DNA of 64,000 bases from Pandoraea pnomenusa (GCF_000767615.3 NZ_CP009553.3:2914001-2978000), one strand, 5' to 3'; counted from the first letter of the stretch, positions 1-9,524 are shown. Numbers and translations: made by a program. The notes: a model not told the origin generated them from the letters alone.

Positions 1-89
1 CCATGCACGGGAACTCCACCCCGACGTCCCGCTTGCTCGGTGTCACGCCGAGTCCCACACCATGAATATGGCACCGGCGTGGCAACGCG

Positions 90-1448
90 CTATCGGGAGG
101 CCTCGGCCAGTTGCCGCGCCAGCGCGTTGTGACGCGTGACGAGCGACGGCAGGTCGAGCGTCGCCAGACGCCCTTCCCGCACCACCACCCGACCGTTCAC
201 CACGCTGTACGCAGCTTGTCCAGGATTACAGAAGACGAGCGCCGCCACGGGATCGTGCAGGCCGCCAGCCATGCCGATACCGCGTGTGTCGAACGCCACG
301 AAGTCGGCGGCCATGCCAGGGGCGAGCCTGCCAATGTCGTCGCGGCCCAACACGCGCGCACCGCCCAAGGTGGCGATCTCCAGCGCCTCGCGCGCCGTCA
401 TCGCGTCCGGGCCGAACCCGACACGCTGCAGCAGCAGCGCCTGACGCGCTTCGTTGATCATGTTGCCCGCGTCGTTCGACGCCGAGCCATCGACACCGAG
501 ACCGACCGGCACGCCGGCGTCGCGCATGCGGCGAATCGGGGCGATGCCCGAGGCGAGACGCATGTTGGAGCATGGGCAATGCGCTACGCCCGTGCCTGTC
601 CTGGCAAAGAGCGCGATGCCGGCGTCGTCGAGTTGCACACAGTGCGCGTGCCAAACGTCGTGGCCGACCCAGCCGAGATCCTGCGCGTACTCGGCGGGGG
701 TCATGCCGAACATTTCGCGGCTATAGGCAATGTCATTGACGTTCTCGGCCAGGTGCGTGTGCAGCGACACCCCGAAGTGGCGCGCCATCGACGCCGATTC
801 CCGCATCAGGTCGCGGCTCACGGAAAACGGCGAGCACGGCGCCACGACCACGCGCAGCATCGCGTAACGGCCGACGTCGTGGTAAGTCTCGATGAGTCGC
901 TGGGTGTCTTTGAGAATCTCGTCTTCGCGCTCCACCACGCGATCGGGCGGCAGGCCGCCCTGGCTCTGCCCCACGCTCATGCTGCCGCGGCTGGCATGAA
1001 ACCGCATGCCGATCTCGGCGGCGGCTTCGATGCTGTGATCGAGCCTGCAGCCGTTCGGGTAGATATACAGGTGATCGCTCGACGTGGTGCAGCCGGAGAG
1101 CAGCAGCTCGGCCATGGCGGTTTGCGTCGAGACGCGAATCATTTCCGGCGTGAGGTTGGCCCACACCGGATACAGGTTCGTGAGCCAGTTGAACAGTTCG
1201 CCGTCCTGCGCGGCGGGCAGCGCGCGGGTGAGGCTCTGGTACATGTGGTGATGCGTGTTGACCAGACCGGGGATGACAACGTGCCCCGTCAGGTCGAGCA
1301 CTTCGTCAGCACTCGCCGGCAGCGCGTCGCTGGTGCCCACCGCCACGATCCGGTTGTCCTCGACGTACAGCCCGCCACGCGCGATTTCGCGGCGGCCTGC
1401 GTCCATCGTCACCAGCACATCGGCATTCTTGACGAGCAGCGTTTTCAT
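90..1448 (-). CDS. 8-oxoguanine deaminase (amidohydrolase)
   Basis: Predicted cytosolic metal-dependent aminohydrolase that deaminates 8-oxoguanine (or guanine) to the corresponding oxopurine, feeding xanthine/urate catabolism. Seen: a subtype III amidohydrolase with the N-terminal metal motif HHH at residues 66-68, later HTHLAEN and HAHC histidines, and the GVDGSASND aspartate motif. Length is 452 aa from the ATG at 1448; a TTG one codon earlier is possible. The ATG overlaps the stop of the upstream permease by one base (TGATG), implying translational coupling. Family: PA0142-like 8-oxoguanine deaminases. Atrazine-type chlorohydrolases are close relatives, so the exact substrate rests on the purine-pathway context. 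Confidence 0.85.
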   Translation of the reverse strand: MKTLLVKNADVLVTMDAGRREIARGGLYVEDNRIVAVGTSDALPASADEVLDLTGHVVIPGLVNTHHHMYQSLTRALPAAQDGELFNWLTNLYPVWANLTPEMIRVSTQTAMAELLLSGCTTSSDHLYIYPNGCRLDHSIEAAAEIGMRFHASRGSMSVGQSQGGLPPDRVVEREDEILKDTQRLIETYHDVGRYAMLRVVVAPCSPFSVSRDLMRESASMARHFGVSLHTHLAENVNDIAYSREMFGMTPAEYAQDLGWVGHDVWHAHCVQLDDAGIALFARTGTGVAHCPCSNMRLASGIAPIRRMRDAGVPVGLGVDGSASNDAGNMINEARQALLLQRVGFGPDAMTAREALEIATLGGARVLGRDDIGRLAPGMAADFVAFDTRGIGMAGGLHDPVAALVFCNPGQAAYSVVNGRVVVREGRLATLDLPSLVTRHNALARQLAEASR

Positions 1449-2815
1449 CAATGCGCCTCCAGCCCCATGCCATTGCCGTTCGTCTCGCCGTGGCCGTTGG
1501 CCTCCGGGGCCTTGAAGCCGTTGAAGTAGGCGTTCAAGATCACGGCCGAGAGCGTGGCGAGCAGAATCCCGCTATGCAGCAGCGGCGCGAGCTGTTCGGG
1601 CATCTTCGAGAAGAACTTGTTCGATGCGACCGGAATCATCGCCATGCCGACGCTGATGGCCACAATGTACAGGTTGTAGCGATTTTTCGCGTAATCGACC
1701 TTGGCAAGGATCTTGATGCCGGTGGCGAGCACCATGCCGAACATCACCACACCGGCGCCACCCAGCACGAATTGCGGGATCGACGCGACAACGACGGACA
1801 TCTTCGGAATCAGCCCGAACACGAGCAGGATAACCCCGGCCGCCGCGCATACCCAGCGGCTCTTGACGCCCGTCACCCCCACCAGCCCGATGTTCTGCGA
1901 GAACGACGTGTGGGGGAACGTATTGAACACGCCGCCAATGACGGTGCCCAGGCCATCGACGCGCAGGCCCGCAACGAGGGCCTTTTCATCGACGGGCTTG
2001 CCGACGATCTCGCCGAGGGCGAGGAACATGCCGGTCGACTCGATGAAGGTGATCAACATGACGATGGTGAGCGTGACGATGGCCCACGGATCGAACACGG
2101 GCATGCCGAAGTGGAACGGCAGCACGACGTCGAACCACTTCACCTGGTCGAGTCCGTCGAAGTTGACCTTGTGGAGCATCAGCGCGATGGCGAATCCGAA
2201 CAGAATGCCGAGCAACACCGCGATGTTCGAGAAAAAGCCTTTCACGAAGCGCGTAATCAGCAGGATGAAGATGAGCACCGCGAACGACACGCCGAGATAT
2301 ACCGGGTCGCCGTAGTCGGGATTGCCCACGCCGCCGGCGGCCCAGTTGATACCCACGCCGATGATCGTCAGGCCGATGGACGTGATGACGATGCCCGTCA
2401 CGATCGGCGGAAAGAAACGCAGCAGTTTGCCGATCACGGGCGCGAGCAGCGTGCCGATGATCCCTGCCGCGATCGTTGCGCCGAAGATCCCGGGCAACCC
2501 CAGTGACGGATTGGTGCCGATGGCGAGCATGGGGCCCACGGCCGCGAAGGTCACGGCCATGATGACGGGCATGCGAATGCCGAAGCGGCCCACGCCCACG
2601 CTTTGCAGCAGCGTGGCGATTCCGCAGCACATCAGGTCCGCGGAAATGAGAAAGGCAATCTGATCCTTGGGCAGTCCAAGGGCGCCGCCGATGATGAGCG
2701 GCACGGCTACCGCACCCGCGTACATCACCAGCACGTGTTGCAGGCCCAGCATGAACAATTTTCCGATCGGCAGTCGCTCGTCGACCGGATCCACGGCTTT
2801 GGTTGTCACACTCAT
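1448..2815 (-). CDS. NCS2-family xanthine/urate permease
   Basis: Inner-membrane nucleobase:cation symporter importing xanthine and/or uric acid. Seen: 455 aa, about 14 hydrophobic segments, the NCS2 QH pair at residues 26-27 in the first membrane segment, and the family signature QNIGLVGVTGVKSR near residue 325. The ORF is open further upstream, but the ATG at 2815 is preceded by GGAG about six bases away and matches family length. It is first in an operon with the deaminase and divergent from the hydroxyisourate hydrolase gene. Whether xanthine or urate is preferred cannot be decided by reading. Confidence 0.9.
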   Translation of the reverse strand: MSVTTKAVDPVDERLPIGKLFMLGLQHVLVMYAGAVAVPLIIGGALGLPKDQIAFLISADLMCCGIATLLQSVGVGRFGIRMPVIMAVTFAAVGPMLAIGTNPSLGLPGIFGATIAAGIIGTLLAPVIGKLLRFFPPIVTGIVITSIGLTIIGVGINWAAGGVGNPDYGDPVYLGVSFAVLIFILLITRFVKGFFSNIAVLLGILFGFAIALMLHKVNFDGLDQVKWFDVVLPFHFGMPVFDPWAIVTLTIVMLITFIESTGMFLALGEIVGKPVDEKALVAGLRVDGLGTVIGGVFNTFPHTSFSQNIGLVGVTGVKSRWVCAAAGVILLVFGLIPKMSVVVASIPQFVLGGAGVVMFGMVLATGIKILAKVDYAKNRYNLYIVAISVGMAMIPVASNKFFSKMPEQLAPLLHSGILLATLSAVILNAYFNGFKAPEANGHGETNGNGMGLEAH

Positions 2816-3250
2816 TGCGTCTCCGTCCCAGGGGGGCTGTTTGATTGATTTTTTGGGGTGGCTCAATGGTGCAGGTCGACGCCTTTCGCGGCAAGACCGC
2901 CGGGGCTATAGTGTTTTTTTCATGGAACGTATGCATGAATACGTATCCTGCCTCTCGGGTTTTCCCCGAGAATGTACGTACCCATTGGGCTTTCCGGGCG
3001 ATGCGTCTCTCCTCGCGATAAGGCTTCATATGAATCGTGTTATGCGCGAGATAACAAAAGCCCATAGTGGTCCTCGGATACCCCAATGCGAGGCATTCGA
3101 CCTACGCTTGCCCCCATGGCAATGCGCGTTTGATGCCGGTCATCTTTTTGTCTGGCGCGACATGGTATGTGCGCGTTTTTATCTTTGGTATTGCGCGCGT
3201 TGCCCGGCTGCCATCTCCCTACAATGCACCCATCCATCACAGGAGACACC
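2816..3250. promoter_or_regulatory. Divergent control region, permease / HIU hydrolase
   Basis: This 435-bp region separates two divergent purine-catabolism transcription units and contains no convincing gene. It holds an inverted repeat ACGTAT-N6-ATACGT at 2927-2944, extended on both sides to an imperfect GGA/TCC dyad. A 7-bp-stem hairpin lies at 2953-2971. In the minus-strand leader of the permease, a two-part stem-loop lies at 2874-2898 (GGUC/GACC outer stem, GCC/GGC inner stem). The dyad could be an operator for a purine-responsive repressor and the leader could be a riboswitch; both are inference. Confidence 0.4.
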
Positions 3251-3601
3251 ATGGGACGACTGACTACCCACGTACTTGATACATCGCACGGCAAGCCCGG
3301 CTCGGGCATCCGAGTGGAGCTGTGGCGCGTGGACGGCGAGCGCCGCGCGCTGCGCGACGTGCACACGAACAGCGACGGCCGCTGCGACAAGCCGCTGCTC
3401 GAAGGCGACGACTTCGTCGCGGGCGAATATGAGCTGGTGTTCCACGCGGGCGACTATTTCGCCGCGCAAGGCGTGGAAGTGCCGTCGCCGCGATTCGTGG
3501 ATCGCGTTGTCCTGCGATTCGGCATTGCCGAGCCGTCCCAGCATTACCACGTGCCGCTTCTGGTGTCGCCGTGGAGCTTTTCCACGTATCGCGGCAGCTG
3601 A
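3251..3601 (+). CDS. uraH: 5-hydroxyisourate hydrolase
   Basis: Transthyretin-like enzyme hydrolysing 5-hydroxyisourate to OHCU, the second step of urate oxidation. Seen: 116 aa with the N-terminal LTTHVLDTSHGKP motif (catalytic His), a central arginine-containing strand and the diagnostic C-terminal YRGS tetrapeptide. The ATG at 3251 is preceded by AGGAGA at 3241-3246. The open frame extends further 5' but that part does not resemble the family. It lies 42 bp upstream of the urate hydroxylase, so the two steps are probably co-transcribed. The family has both periplasmic and cytosolic members; no signal peptide is seen here. Confidence 0.95.
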   Translation: MGRLTTHVLDTSHGKPGSGIRVELWRVDGERRALRDVHTNSDGRCDKPLLEGDDFVAGEYELVFHAGDYFAAQGVEVPSPRFVDRVVLRFGIAEPSQHYHVPLLVSPWSFSTYRGS

Positions 3602-3643
3602 CAAGCGCGAGCGTGAACGTCAGGCAGTTGAGGAGAACATAAG

Positions 3644-4849
3644 ATGGAAGCGTTTATTACCGACTGGGTCAACCTGTTGCTTCGGTGGTTGCACGTAGTG
3701 GCAGCCATCGCCTGGATTGGCGAGTCGTTCTATTTCGTGATGCTGGACAACGGGCTGAAGCCGCCCAAGGCCGCCGAGGACAAGCAGAAAGGTGTGTTCG
3801 GCGAGATGTGGTCGGTGCACGGCGGCGGCTTTTACCATGCCCAGAAGTATCTGAACTCACCACCACAGATGCCCGAGGACCTGCACTGGTCGAAGTGGAA
3901 GTCGTACACCACGTGGCTGTCGGGCTTCGCGCTGTTCTGCGTGCTGTACCTGCTCCAGCCGCAGACGTACCTGATCGACAAGAACGTCATGGACCTGCAA
4001 CCGGGTCAGGCGGTGGGGATTGCGCTGGCATTCCTGATCGGCGGCTGGTTCGTCTACGATTTCCTGTGCCGCATGCTCGGCAAGAACGAACGTGTGCTGG
4101 GCATTGCCGTGGCGCTGTTCGTGGTGGCCGCCACGTACGCGACGACGCATATATTTGCCGGTCGCGCCGCGTATCTGATCGTTGGCGCGATGATGGCGAC
4201 GTCGATGTCGGCGAACGTGTTCTTCTGGATCATCCCGGGGCAGCGCAAGAGCGTGGCCGCGCTGGCCAAGGGCGAAGTGCCTAACCCGATCTGGGGCAAG
4301 CTGGGCAAGCAGCGGTCGGTGCACAACACCTATTTCACGCTGCCGGTCGTGTTCATCATGATCAGCAACCACTACGCGTTCACGTACAGCAACCCGTACA
4401 ACTGGGTGATCCTGACGATCATCATGGCCGCGGGCGCAATGATTCGTCAGTTCTTCGTGCTGCGTCACGCGGGCAAGAACCTTTACGCACTTCCCGTGGC
4501 GGGCGCCGCATTGCTCGCCGGCGTTGCCGTGTTCGCCGCACCGCGCCCCACGCCGGCGCCGGCTGCCGGGGCACATGGCGAAGCCGCCGCACCGGCGGTG
4601 AAGCTCTCGGAGATCCAGCCGATTCTCACGCAGCGTTGTGCCACGTGCCACTCGGCCAAGCCGACGATGATGGGCAGCGCCCCGGCTGGCGTGATGCTCG
4701 ATACGCCGACCGAGATCTCGCAGAACGCACAGCGCATCTATCAGCAAGCCGTGGCGCTCAAGTCGATGCCGCTGGGCAACGTGACCCAGATGACCGACGA
4801 CGAACGCCAGAAGATCGCCGCCTGGTTCAACGGCGGTGCACAACAATAA
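3644..4849 (+). CDS. puuD: Membrane-bound urate hydroxylase PuuD with cytochrome c domain
   Basis: Oxidises urate to 5-hydroxyisourate at the inner membrane, passing electrons to the respiratory chain rather than to oxygen as soluble uricase does. Seen: 401 aa; an N-terminal DUF989-type domain with about eight hydrophobic segments (residues 10-300), then an Ala/Pro-rich linker and a C-terminal cytochrome c domain with the heme motif CATCH at residues 332-336 and a downstream SMPLGN methionine as probable axial ligand. No soluble uricase gene is present in the window, so this supplies the first step of the pathway. A strong terminator follows at 4884. Confidence 0.93.
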   Translation: MEAFITDWVNLLLRWLHVVAAIAWIGESFYFVMLDNGLKPPKAAEDKQKGVFGEMWSVHGGGFYHAQKYLNSPPQMPEDLHWSKWKSYTTWLSGFALFCVLYLLQPQTYLIDKNVMDLQPGQAVGIALAFLIGGWFVYDFLCRMLGKNERVLGIAVALFVVAATYATTHIFAGRAAYLIVGAMMATSMSANVFFWIIPGQRKSVAALAKGEVPNPIWGKLGKQRSVHNTYFTLPVVFIMISNHYAFTYSNPYNWVILTIIMAAGAMIRQFFVLRHAGKNLYALPVAGAALLAGVAVFAAPRPTPAPAAGAHGEAAAPAVKLSEIQPILTQRCATCHSAKPTMMGSAPAGVMLDTPTEISQNAQRIYQQAVALKSMPLGNVTQMTDDERQKIAAWFNGGAQQ

Positions 4850-4883
4850 CGCGAGCGACTGTCTTTCTTGCTGGACCCATGTT

Positions 4884-4908
4884 GGGGCGCTTCGGCGCCC
4901 CTTTTTTT
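4884..4908 (+). terminator. Rho-independent terminator after puuD
   Basis: GGGGCGC-TTCG-GCGCCCC stem with a UUCG tetraloop followed by seven T. Ends the HIU hydrolase-puuD transcript. Confidence 0.92.
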
Positions 4909-5314
4909 CGCTCGCCTTTCGCAGCCTCCCACCATGGGAGCCAGAGCGAACTCACTGGGGAATTGGCCAGCGCATCCTGTGGCGGCGGGACCGGGGAACT
5001 CCGGCATGAAGGTTGGTGTCTGTCAGAGGCGCCCGTCACTCGGACGCGATCGACAAACATCATGAATTTCCTTCTTTTCTGTGCCTCCCGCCAGGGCGTC
5101 GTGTGGGTGCATCTGCACCAGGCGATGTTCCCTCCGTCCGCCCGCCTGCCTCGCTGAACGCGCCAACGCGCGCATCGGCGAGGCGGAGCGCTCACGCCAT
5201 CGCTTGCGCGCGAGCGGCAACCCTCCCCCATTCCGACGTCTTTCATGTCCCGGATATGCAAGCCACGGTGAGCCGCGTCCCGACACGACGCGGTGCAATG
5301 TCATCGAGGGGACC
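4909..5314. other. Intergenic region before the MATE gene
   Basis: About 400 bp between the puuD terminator and the exporter start. No ORF with family-like content, no RNA gene and no repeat was recognised. It presumably holds the MATE promoter, but no clear -35/-10 pair stands out. Confidence 0.5.
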
Positions 5315-6694
5315 ATGTCTCTTTCCAATACAACCCATCACTGCAACCCAACGCAGGGCGCGAGGACGTCCCTGCTCAAGGAATTTACCTCGCTCGCCGT
5401 GCCGACCATCCTTTCGGGCTGGGTCTACACGGTCTATACGCTGATTGACGGCATCTTCATCGGCCGATACGTCGGTGAACAGGCGCTCGCCGCGCTGAAT
5501 CTGGTGGTGCCGCTGCTTTACGTGCCTTATGCGCTCAGCGTGATGGTCGGCGTCGGCGGCGCGACGCTCATCGCGCGCCTGCTCGGCGAGGCGCGTCCCG
5601 CCGAAGCCCGTCGCGCATTTTCGCAGGTCCTTTGGGTGATGTTTGCCGCGGGCGTCGCGATGAGCGCGGGTGTGCTCGCGTTCAAACACGACATCGCCGC
5701 TGCGTTGGGTGCGAGCGGCGCCATCACACCGCACGTCGTCGCCTATCTGTCTGGCTGGGGCTGGTTTGTGCTGTTCGCGAACGGACTCTATGCAATGGAG
5801 TTGTTCCTTCGCGTCGAAGGCGCCCCCGCGGCGCGTTTCGGCCTGTACGCGATGGTGCTCGGTGCGCTGGCCAACGTCGCACTCGATTATTGGTTCATCG
5901 CGGTTCGCGAGATGGGCATGTATGGTGCGTCGCTCGCGACCGGGTTGTCGATGATGGTGTCGAGCAGTGTCATGTTCGCCTACCATCTCGTGCTCGCAAA
6001 ACGTGTCGTGCCCGCGCGTCGGGCATTTGGCGGCAACGGACAAAACCACGTATGGCGCGCCATGTACAACGGCGCGTCGGAGTTTCTCGGCGCCATCGCC
6101 CCGGCGTTGACGGTGTTCGTCTTCAACCGGGTGATTCTCGTGCACTTCGGCGAGCCCGGGCTGGCCGCCTACGCCATCCTGGAATACATGACGCTCGGCG
6201 CGACGGTCACGATGGTCGCGCTCGTGCAGAGCATGCAGCCGATGATCAGTTTCTACCGCGGCGCGCGCAACGCGCAGGCGTTGCGCGCCTCGTTCCGGTT
6301 AGGGGCGTTCGCCGTCATCGGATTTTCGTTCATCGTCGCGCTCGCGATGGCAACCTTGGCACGTCCGCTGACGTTCCTCTTCCTGCCGGCAGGCGGCGCG
6401 GCATGGTCGATCCTGGAGCATGCGGTCGTCTGGTATGCGCTGGCGTTTTTGCCAGCGGCGGGCAACCTGGTCGTCGCGGGCTATCTGACAGCGCTCGAAG
6501 CGCCGGGACCGTCGGCGGTCATCGCCATGCTGCGAAGCTGGATTCTGCTGCTGGGCATCCTTTGGGTGCTTGACGCCCTGCTCGGGGGCGACGGCATCTG
6601 GTACACGTTGCTGGCCACGGAGGCGGTAACGCTGGCGCTGAGCGTGTGGCTGTATCGCAAGCAGCATCGCCACCACGGCGCGACGCCGGCATAG
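5315..6694 (+). CDS. MATE-family efflux transporter
   Basis: Cation-coupled inner-membrane multidrug/metabolite exporter. Seen: 459 aa with about 12 hydrophobic segments in two halves, and the family-like opening LAVPTILSGWVYTVYTLIDGIFIGRYVG. The frame stays open upstream to 5081, but the ATG at 5315 has GAGGGG a few bases before it and gives normal family length. Convergent with the Anbu operon and downstream of the puuD terminator, so probably its own transcript. The substrate is unknown; lying between two purine-catabolism blocks is not enough to call it a purine exporter. Confidence 0.88.
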   Translation: MSLSNTTHHCNPTQGARTSLLKEFTSLAVPTILSGWVYTVYTLIDGIFIGRYVGEQALAALNLVVPLLYVPYALSVMVGVGGATLIARLLGEARPAEARRAFSQVLWVMFAAGVAMSAGVLAFKHDIAAALGASGAITPHVVAYLSGWGWFVLFANGLYAMELFLRVEGAPAARFGLYAMVLGALANVALDYWFIAVREMGMYGASLATGLSMMVSSSVMFAYHLVLAKRVVPARRAFGGNGQNHVWRAMYNGASEFLGAIAPALTVFVFNRVILVHFGEPGLAAYAILEYMTLGATVTMVALVQSMQPMISFYRGARNAQALRASFRLGAFAVIGFSFIVALAMATLARPLTFLFLPAGGAAWSILEHAVVWYALAFLPAAGNLVVAGYLTALEAPGPSAVIAMLRSWILLLGILWVLDALLGGDGIWYTLLATEAVTLALSVWLYRKQHRHHGATPA

Positions 6695-6773
6695 ACGCCC
6701 CTATCCGGCACGCCCGCATCCACAGGCCCATCGCGCGTGTCAGCCGGATGCGGCGGCCTCTCCCGCCGCCCGC

Positions 6774-7622
6774 TCAGGATGGCATGCGAAGCGACACCGT
6801 CTGCGCGAGCGACTGGACGCTCCCGGCGTCCTCCGCACCGGGCATGCCGTCTGGGGGGGCCGCGCGTGGCGGCAGCGACGCGGGCACATTGGCGGTGTCG
6901 CTCGCCGCCCATTGCGGCTCGGGCAACTCGTCGAACACCTGACGCAATCGCGAACCCCACGTGTCGTGAATCATCTTGTAGTAGACGTTATCGTCATCGA
7001 GCGACGCGAAACGCGTCACGCGCAGGCTGTCCTCCTCGTAGACGAGCAAGTCGAGCGGCAGTCCCACGGAGATGTTGGAGCGCAACGTCGAGTCCATCGA
7101 GATGAGCGCGCACTTGGCGCCATCGTCAAGCGACGTGGCGGGCGTGACGAGCCGGTCGATGATCGGCTTGCCGTATTTGGATTCGCCGATCTGGAAGTAC
7201 GGATTGACGGACGACGCCTCGATGAAGTTGCCTGCCGAGTACAGCTGGAACAGTCGGCTCTTCGCGCCGGCAATCTGTCCGCCGAGCAGGAAGCTGCAAT
7301 TGAAGTCGACGCCGAACGCCTCGAGCGATTTGGCGTCGCGGGCATAAACGTCGCGAATGGCCTGCCCGACCACACGGGCCACATCGCCCATGGTCTTGGC
7401 GGTCCATAACGTTTCGGTATCGCGCGCTTCGACGAGTTGCTGGCGCACCGCCTGCGTGAGCGCAAGATTGCCCGCCGAGAGCAGCACGATCACGCGCTCG
7501 CCGGGACGCTCGAAAACGAGCATCTTGCGGAAGGTGCTCACGTGATCGACGCCCGCGTTGGTACGGGTATCGGAGAGAAAGACCAGCCCGGCATCGAGCT
7601 TCATGGCCACGCAATACGTCAT
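6774..7622 (-). CDS. Anbu-type proteasome-like peptidase
   Basis: Ntn-hydrolase-fold peptidase of the Anbu (ancestral beta subunit) family, expected to assemble into an open ring-like oligomer in the cytosol. Seen: 282 aa from the ATG at 7622, chosen because AGGA precedes it and because removal of Met exposes Thr1 (TYCVAMKLDAGLVFLSD), the Ntn nucleophile. Asp17 and Lys32 follow at the spacing expected for the proteasomal Thr-Asp-Lys catalytic set. The C-terminal 50 residues are Pro/Ala-rich and probably disordered. Last gene of the ATP-grasp/alpha-E/transglutaminase operon. Natural substrates of Anbu are not established. Confidence 0.9.
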   Translation of the reverse strand: MTYCVAMKLDAGLVFLSDTRTNAGVDHVSTFRKMLVFERPGERVIVLLSAGNLALTQAVRQQLVEARDTETLWTAKTMGDVARVVGQAIRDVYARDAKSLEAFGVDFNCSFLLGGQIAGAKSRLFQLYSAGNFIEASSVNPYFQIGESKYGKPIIDRLVTPATSLDDGAKCALISMDSTLRSNISVGLPLDLLVYEEDSLRVTRFASLDDDNVYYKMIHDTWGSRLRQVFDELPEPQWAASDTANVPASLPPRAAPPDGMPGAEDAGSVQSLAQTVSLRMPS

Positions 7623-7671
7623 GTCGTTCCTGTCTCGCCGTGCGAGGCGCGCCGCCTCGTCACGTGTCACG

Positions 7672-8478
7672 CTATTGTTGTTGATCGGGCGGCACGGTGT
7701 CGACGCTGACCGACACGTGCAGCGCCTCGCTCGCGCCGCCGCTGCGCATGCCTCTCACGGGGGCGGCGGATTCGTAGTCGCGTCCCACCGCCAGACGGCA
7801 ATAGTTGCCGCTGGCGAAGCACGCATGGGTCACGTCGATGCTCACCCAACCCGCCCCGTCCACCCACACGTCGACCCAGGCGTGACTGGCGGCGTGCGGC
7901 ACGTCGCCCGGATCGATATAGCCGCTCACGTAGCGCGCCGGCACGCCACGCGCCCGGCACACGGCAAGCATGAGATGGGCGTGATCCTGACACACGCCCC
8001 GCCCCAGCGCCAGCGCCTGCGCGGCGGTGCTGGTCACGGCGGTGATGCCGGACGCATAGTCGACCCGCTCGCAAATGGACGCCGCGAGCGCGAGCAACCC
8101 CGCGGGCGTGCCCACCCCGGCATCGGCGGCAAGCGCGTCGATCGCGTCACTGCGCCCGGTCAGCGGTGTGGCGCTGGCGAAGCATAACACCGGCACGGCG
8201 TGGCTCGTTTCGTCGAGCCTGCCGTCGGCGAGCGGCGTGGTGTCGACTTCGCCCTCGGCGAGCAGATGGATCTCGTCGTGCGCCTGATGCAGCACCAGCG
8301 TGTGCATGTCGTTGCCGAATGCGTCGCGCGACGGCGTGAGTTTTCCCGGTGCGCTCAAGCGCCATTGCAGCACGCGCTGCGCCTGCGAGGCGCCCGGCGT
8401 GAGCCGAAGCTGCTGGATGGTGTAGCGCACCGGTGTGTCGTACCGGTAGGTGGTTTCGTGACGGATGATCAGGCGCAT
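7672..8478 (-). CDS. Transglutaminase-like cysteine protease-fold protein
   Basis: A transglutaminase-core protein with a bacterial N-terminal domain (residues 1-80) followed by the catalytic core. Seen: 268 aa with a Cys163-His199-Asp215 triad in GRGVCQDHAHL, SHAWVDVWV and SIDVTHAC. It could hydrolyse or transfer peptide/isopeptide amide bonds. No signal peptide is seen, so it is probably cytosolic like its operon partners. It starts 4 bp after the alpha-E gene ends and ends 49 bp before Anbu. Which reaction it catalyses is unknown. Confidence 0.9.
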   Translation of the reverse strand: MRLIIRHETTYRYDTPVRYTIQQLRLTPGASQAQRVLQWRLSAPGKLTPSRDAFGNDMHTLVLHQAHDEIHLLAEGEVDTTPLADGRLDETSHAVPVLCFASATPLTGRSDAIDALAADAGVGTPAGLLALAASICERVDYASGITAVTSTAAQALALGRGVCQDHAHLMLAVCRARGVPARYVSGYIDPGDVPHAASHAWVDVWVDGAGWVSIDVTHACFASGNYCRLAVGRDYESAAPVRGMRSGGASEALHVSVSVDTVPPDQQQ

Positions 8479-8482
8479 GGTG

Positions 8483-9481
8483 TCAGGCCGCCAGCGGGAT
8501 CAGGAATGTCTGGCTGATCTTGTTGCCGAGCACGGAGACTCGCTCGAGAAACTCGGTCAGGACGGGATGCAGGCCTTGCTGCTGGATTTGCCGGATGTCG
8601 GTGTACTTGAGCTCCGCGTGGAGTTTGCCGGCATAGCGCTCGACATCGCCGGACTGCGCGTTGGCGAGCGTTGCGAGGTTTTCGCACACGCCGTTGAGCG
8701 ACGCGAGCAACGAGCGCGGCATATGGGCATTGAGCATGAGCAACTCGACGACGCGCTCGGGCGTGATCACGTCGCGATACACCTTCCGGTAGATCTCGAA
8801 TCCGGACACGCTGCGCAACACGGCAGACCAGTAGTAGAAGTCCGTCGGATGCGACGCGTCGGGGCCCGCCTTGTCGGCCCGCACAGCCTCGTGAAAGCGC
8901 ACGTCGAGGATCCGGGCGGTGTTGTCCGCGCGCTCGAGGAACAGGCCCAGGCGCGTGAAGTAGAAGGCATCGTCCTGGAACAGCGTGCCGAAGCTCACGC
9001 CGCGCGAGAGATGCGAGCGAACCTTGACCCATTCGAACAGGTGGGCCGGATCGCGCTCCAGCAGATCGAGCATGCGTGGGAACTCGAGCCAGGTACTGTT
9101 GACGGTTTCCCAGAGCTCAGTCGTCAGCGTGCCCCGCACGGCGCGCGCGTTCTCGCGGGCGGCGGCCAGGCAGCACGCAATGCTCGACGGGTTGTCGCGA
9201 TCGCGCACCACGAAGTCCAGAACATTGGCCCGGGTCGCGCGTGCGTGCTTGCGATTGAATGCAGGCTCCAGCTCGGAGATGCGCAACGTGGCGCGCCATC
9301 CCGCCTCGTTGTCGATGCCCGCCGAGAGCGCGTGCGCGATGTCGACATCGTCGTCTTCGTCGCCGAGGTCTTGCGGCAGCAGCAGGTTTTGCAGGTTGAC
9401 GTCGAGCAGGCGCGCGGTATTCTCGGCCCGCTCCATGTAGCGAGCCATCCAGAACAGGTGGTCGGCGGTACGGCTTAGCAT
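8483..9481 (-). CDS. Alpha-E domain protein
   Basis: An all-helical alpha-E (DUF403) protein of 332 aa beginning MLSRTADHLFWMARYMERAENTAR, with a repeated R-x-x-E-N/D-x-A-R theme near residue 20 and again at ERADNTARI near residue 180, suggesting an internal duplication. Comparative genomics (Iyer, Aravind and co-workers) ties alpha-E proteins to permuted ATP-grasp enzymes in predicted peptide-synthesis/tagging operons. The biochemical role is unproven; a partner or substrate-binding role for the ATP-grasp is inferred. The gap to the ATP-grasp gene is 43 bp. Confidence 0.9.
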   Translation of the reverse strand: MLSRTADHLFWMARYMERAENTARLLDVNLQNLLLPQDLGDEDDDVDIAHALSAGIDNEAGWRATLRISELEPAFNRKHARATRANVLDFVVRDRDNPSSIACCLAAARENARAVRGTLTTELWETVNSTWLEFPRMLDLLERDPAHLFEWVKVRSHLSRGVSFGTLFQDDAFYFTRLGLFLERADNTARILDVRFHEAVRADKAGPDASHPTDFYYWSAVLRSVSGFEIYRKVYRDVITPERVVELLMLNAHMPRSLLASLNGVCENLATLANAQSGDVERYAGKLHAELKYTDIRQIQQQGLHPVLTEFLERVSVLGNKISQTFLIPLAA

Positions 9482-9524
9482 GATTTCTTCCCGTTGGGTT
9501 GCGAGGGATCGCCGGCAGGCATGC

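Noticed and set aside
3060..3095. GntR operator (TTGGATCCAA-like) near the HIU hydrolase gene
   Set aside because: CGGATACCCCAATG only loosely resembles the 17462-17494 site; the match is too weak to claim shared regulation.
6728..6776. Terminator between MATE and Anbu genes
   Set aside because: CGGCGG/CCGCCG can pair here but there is no T tract on either strand, so it was not called.
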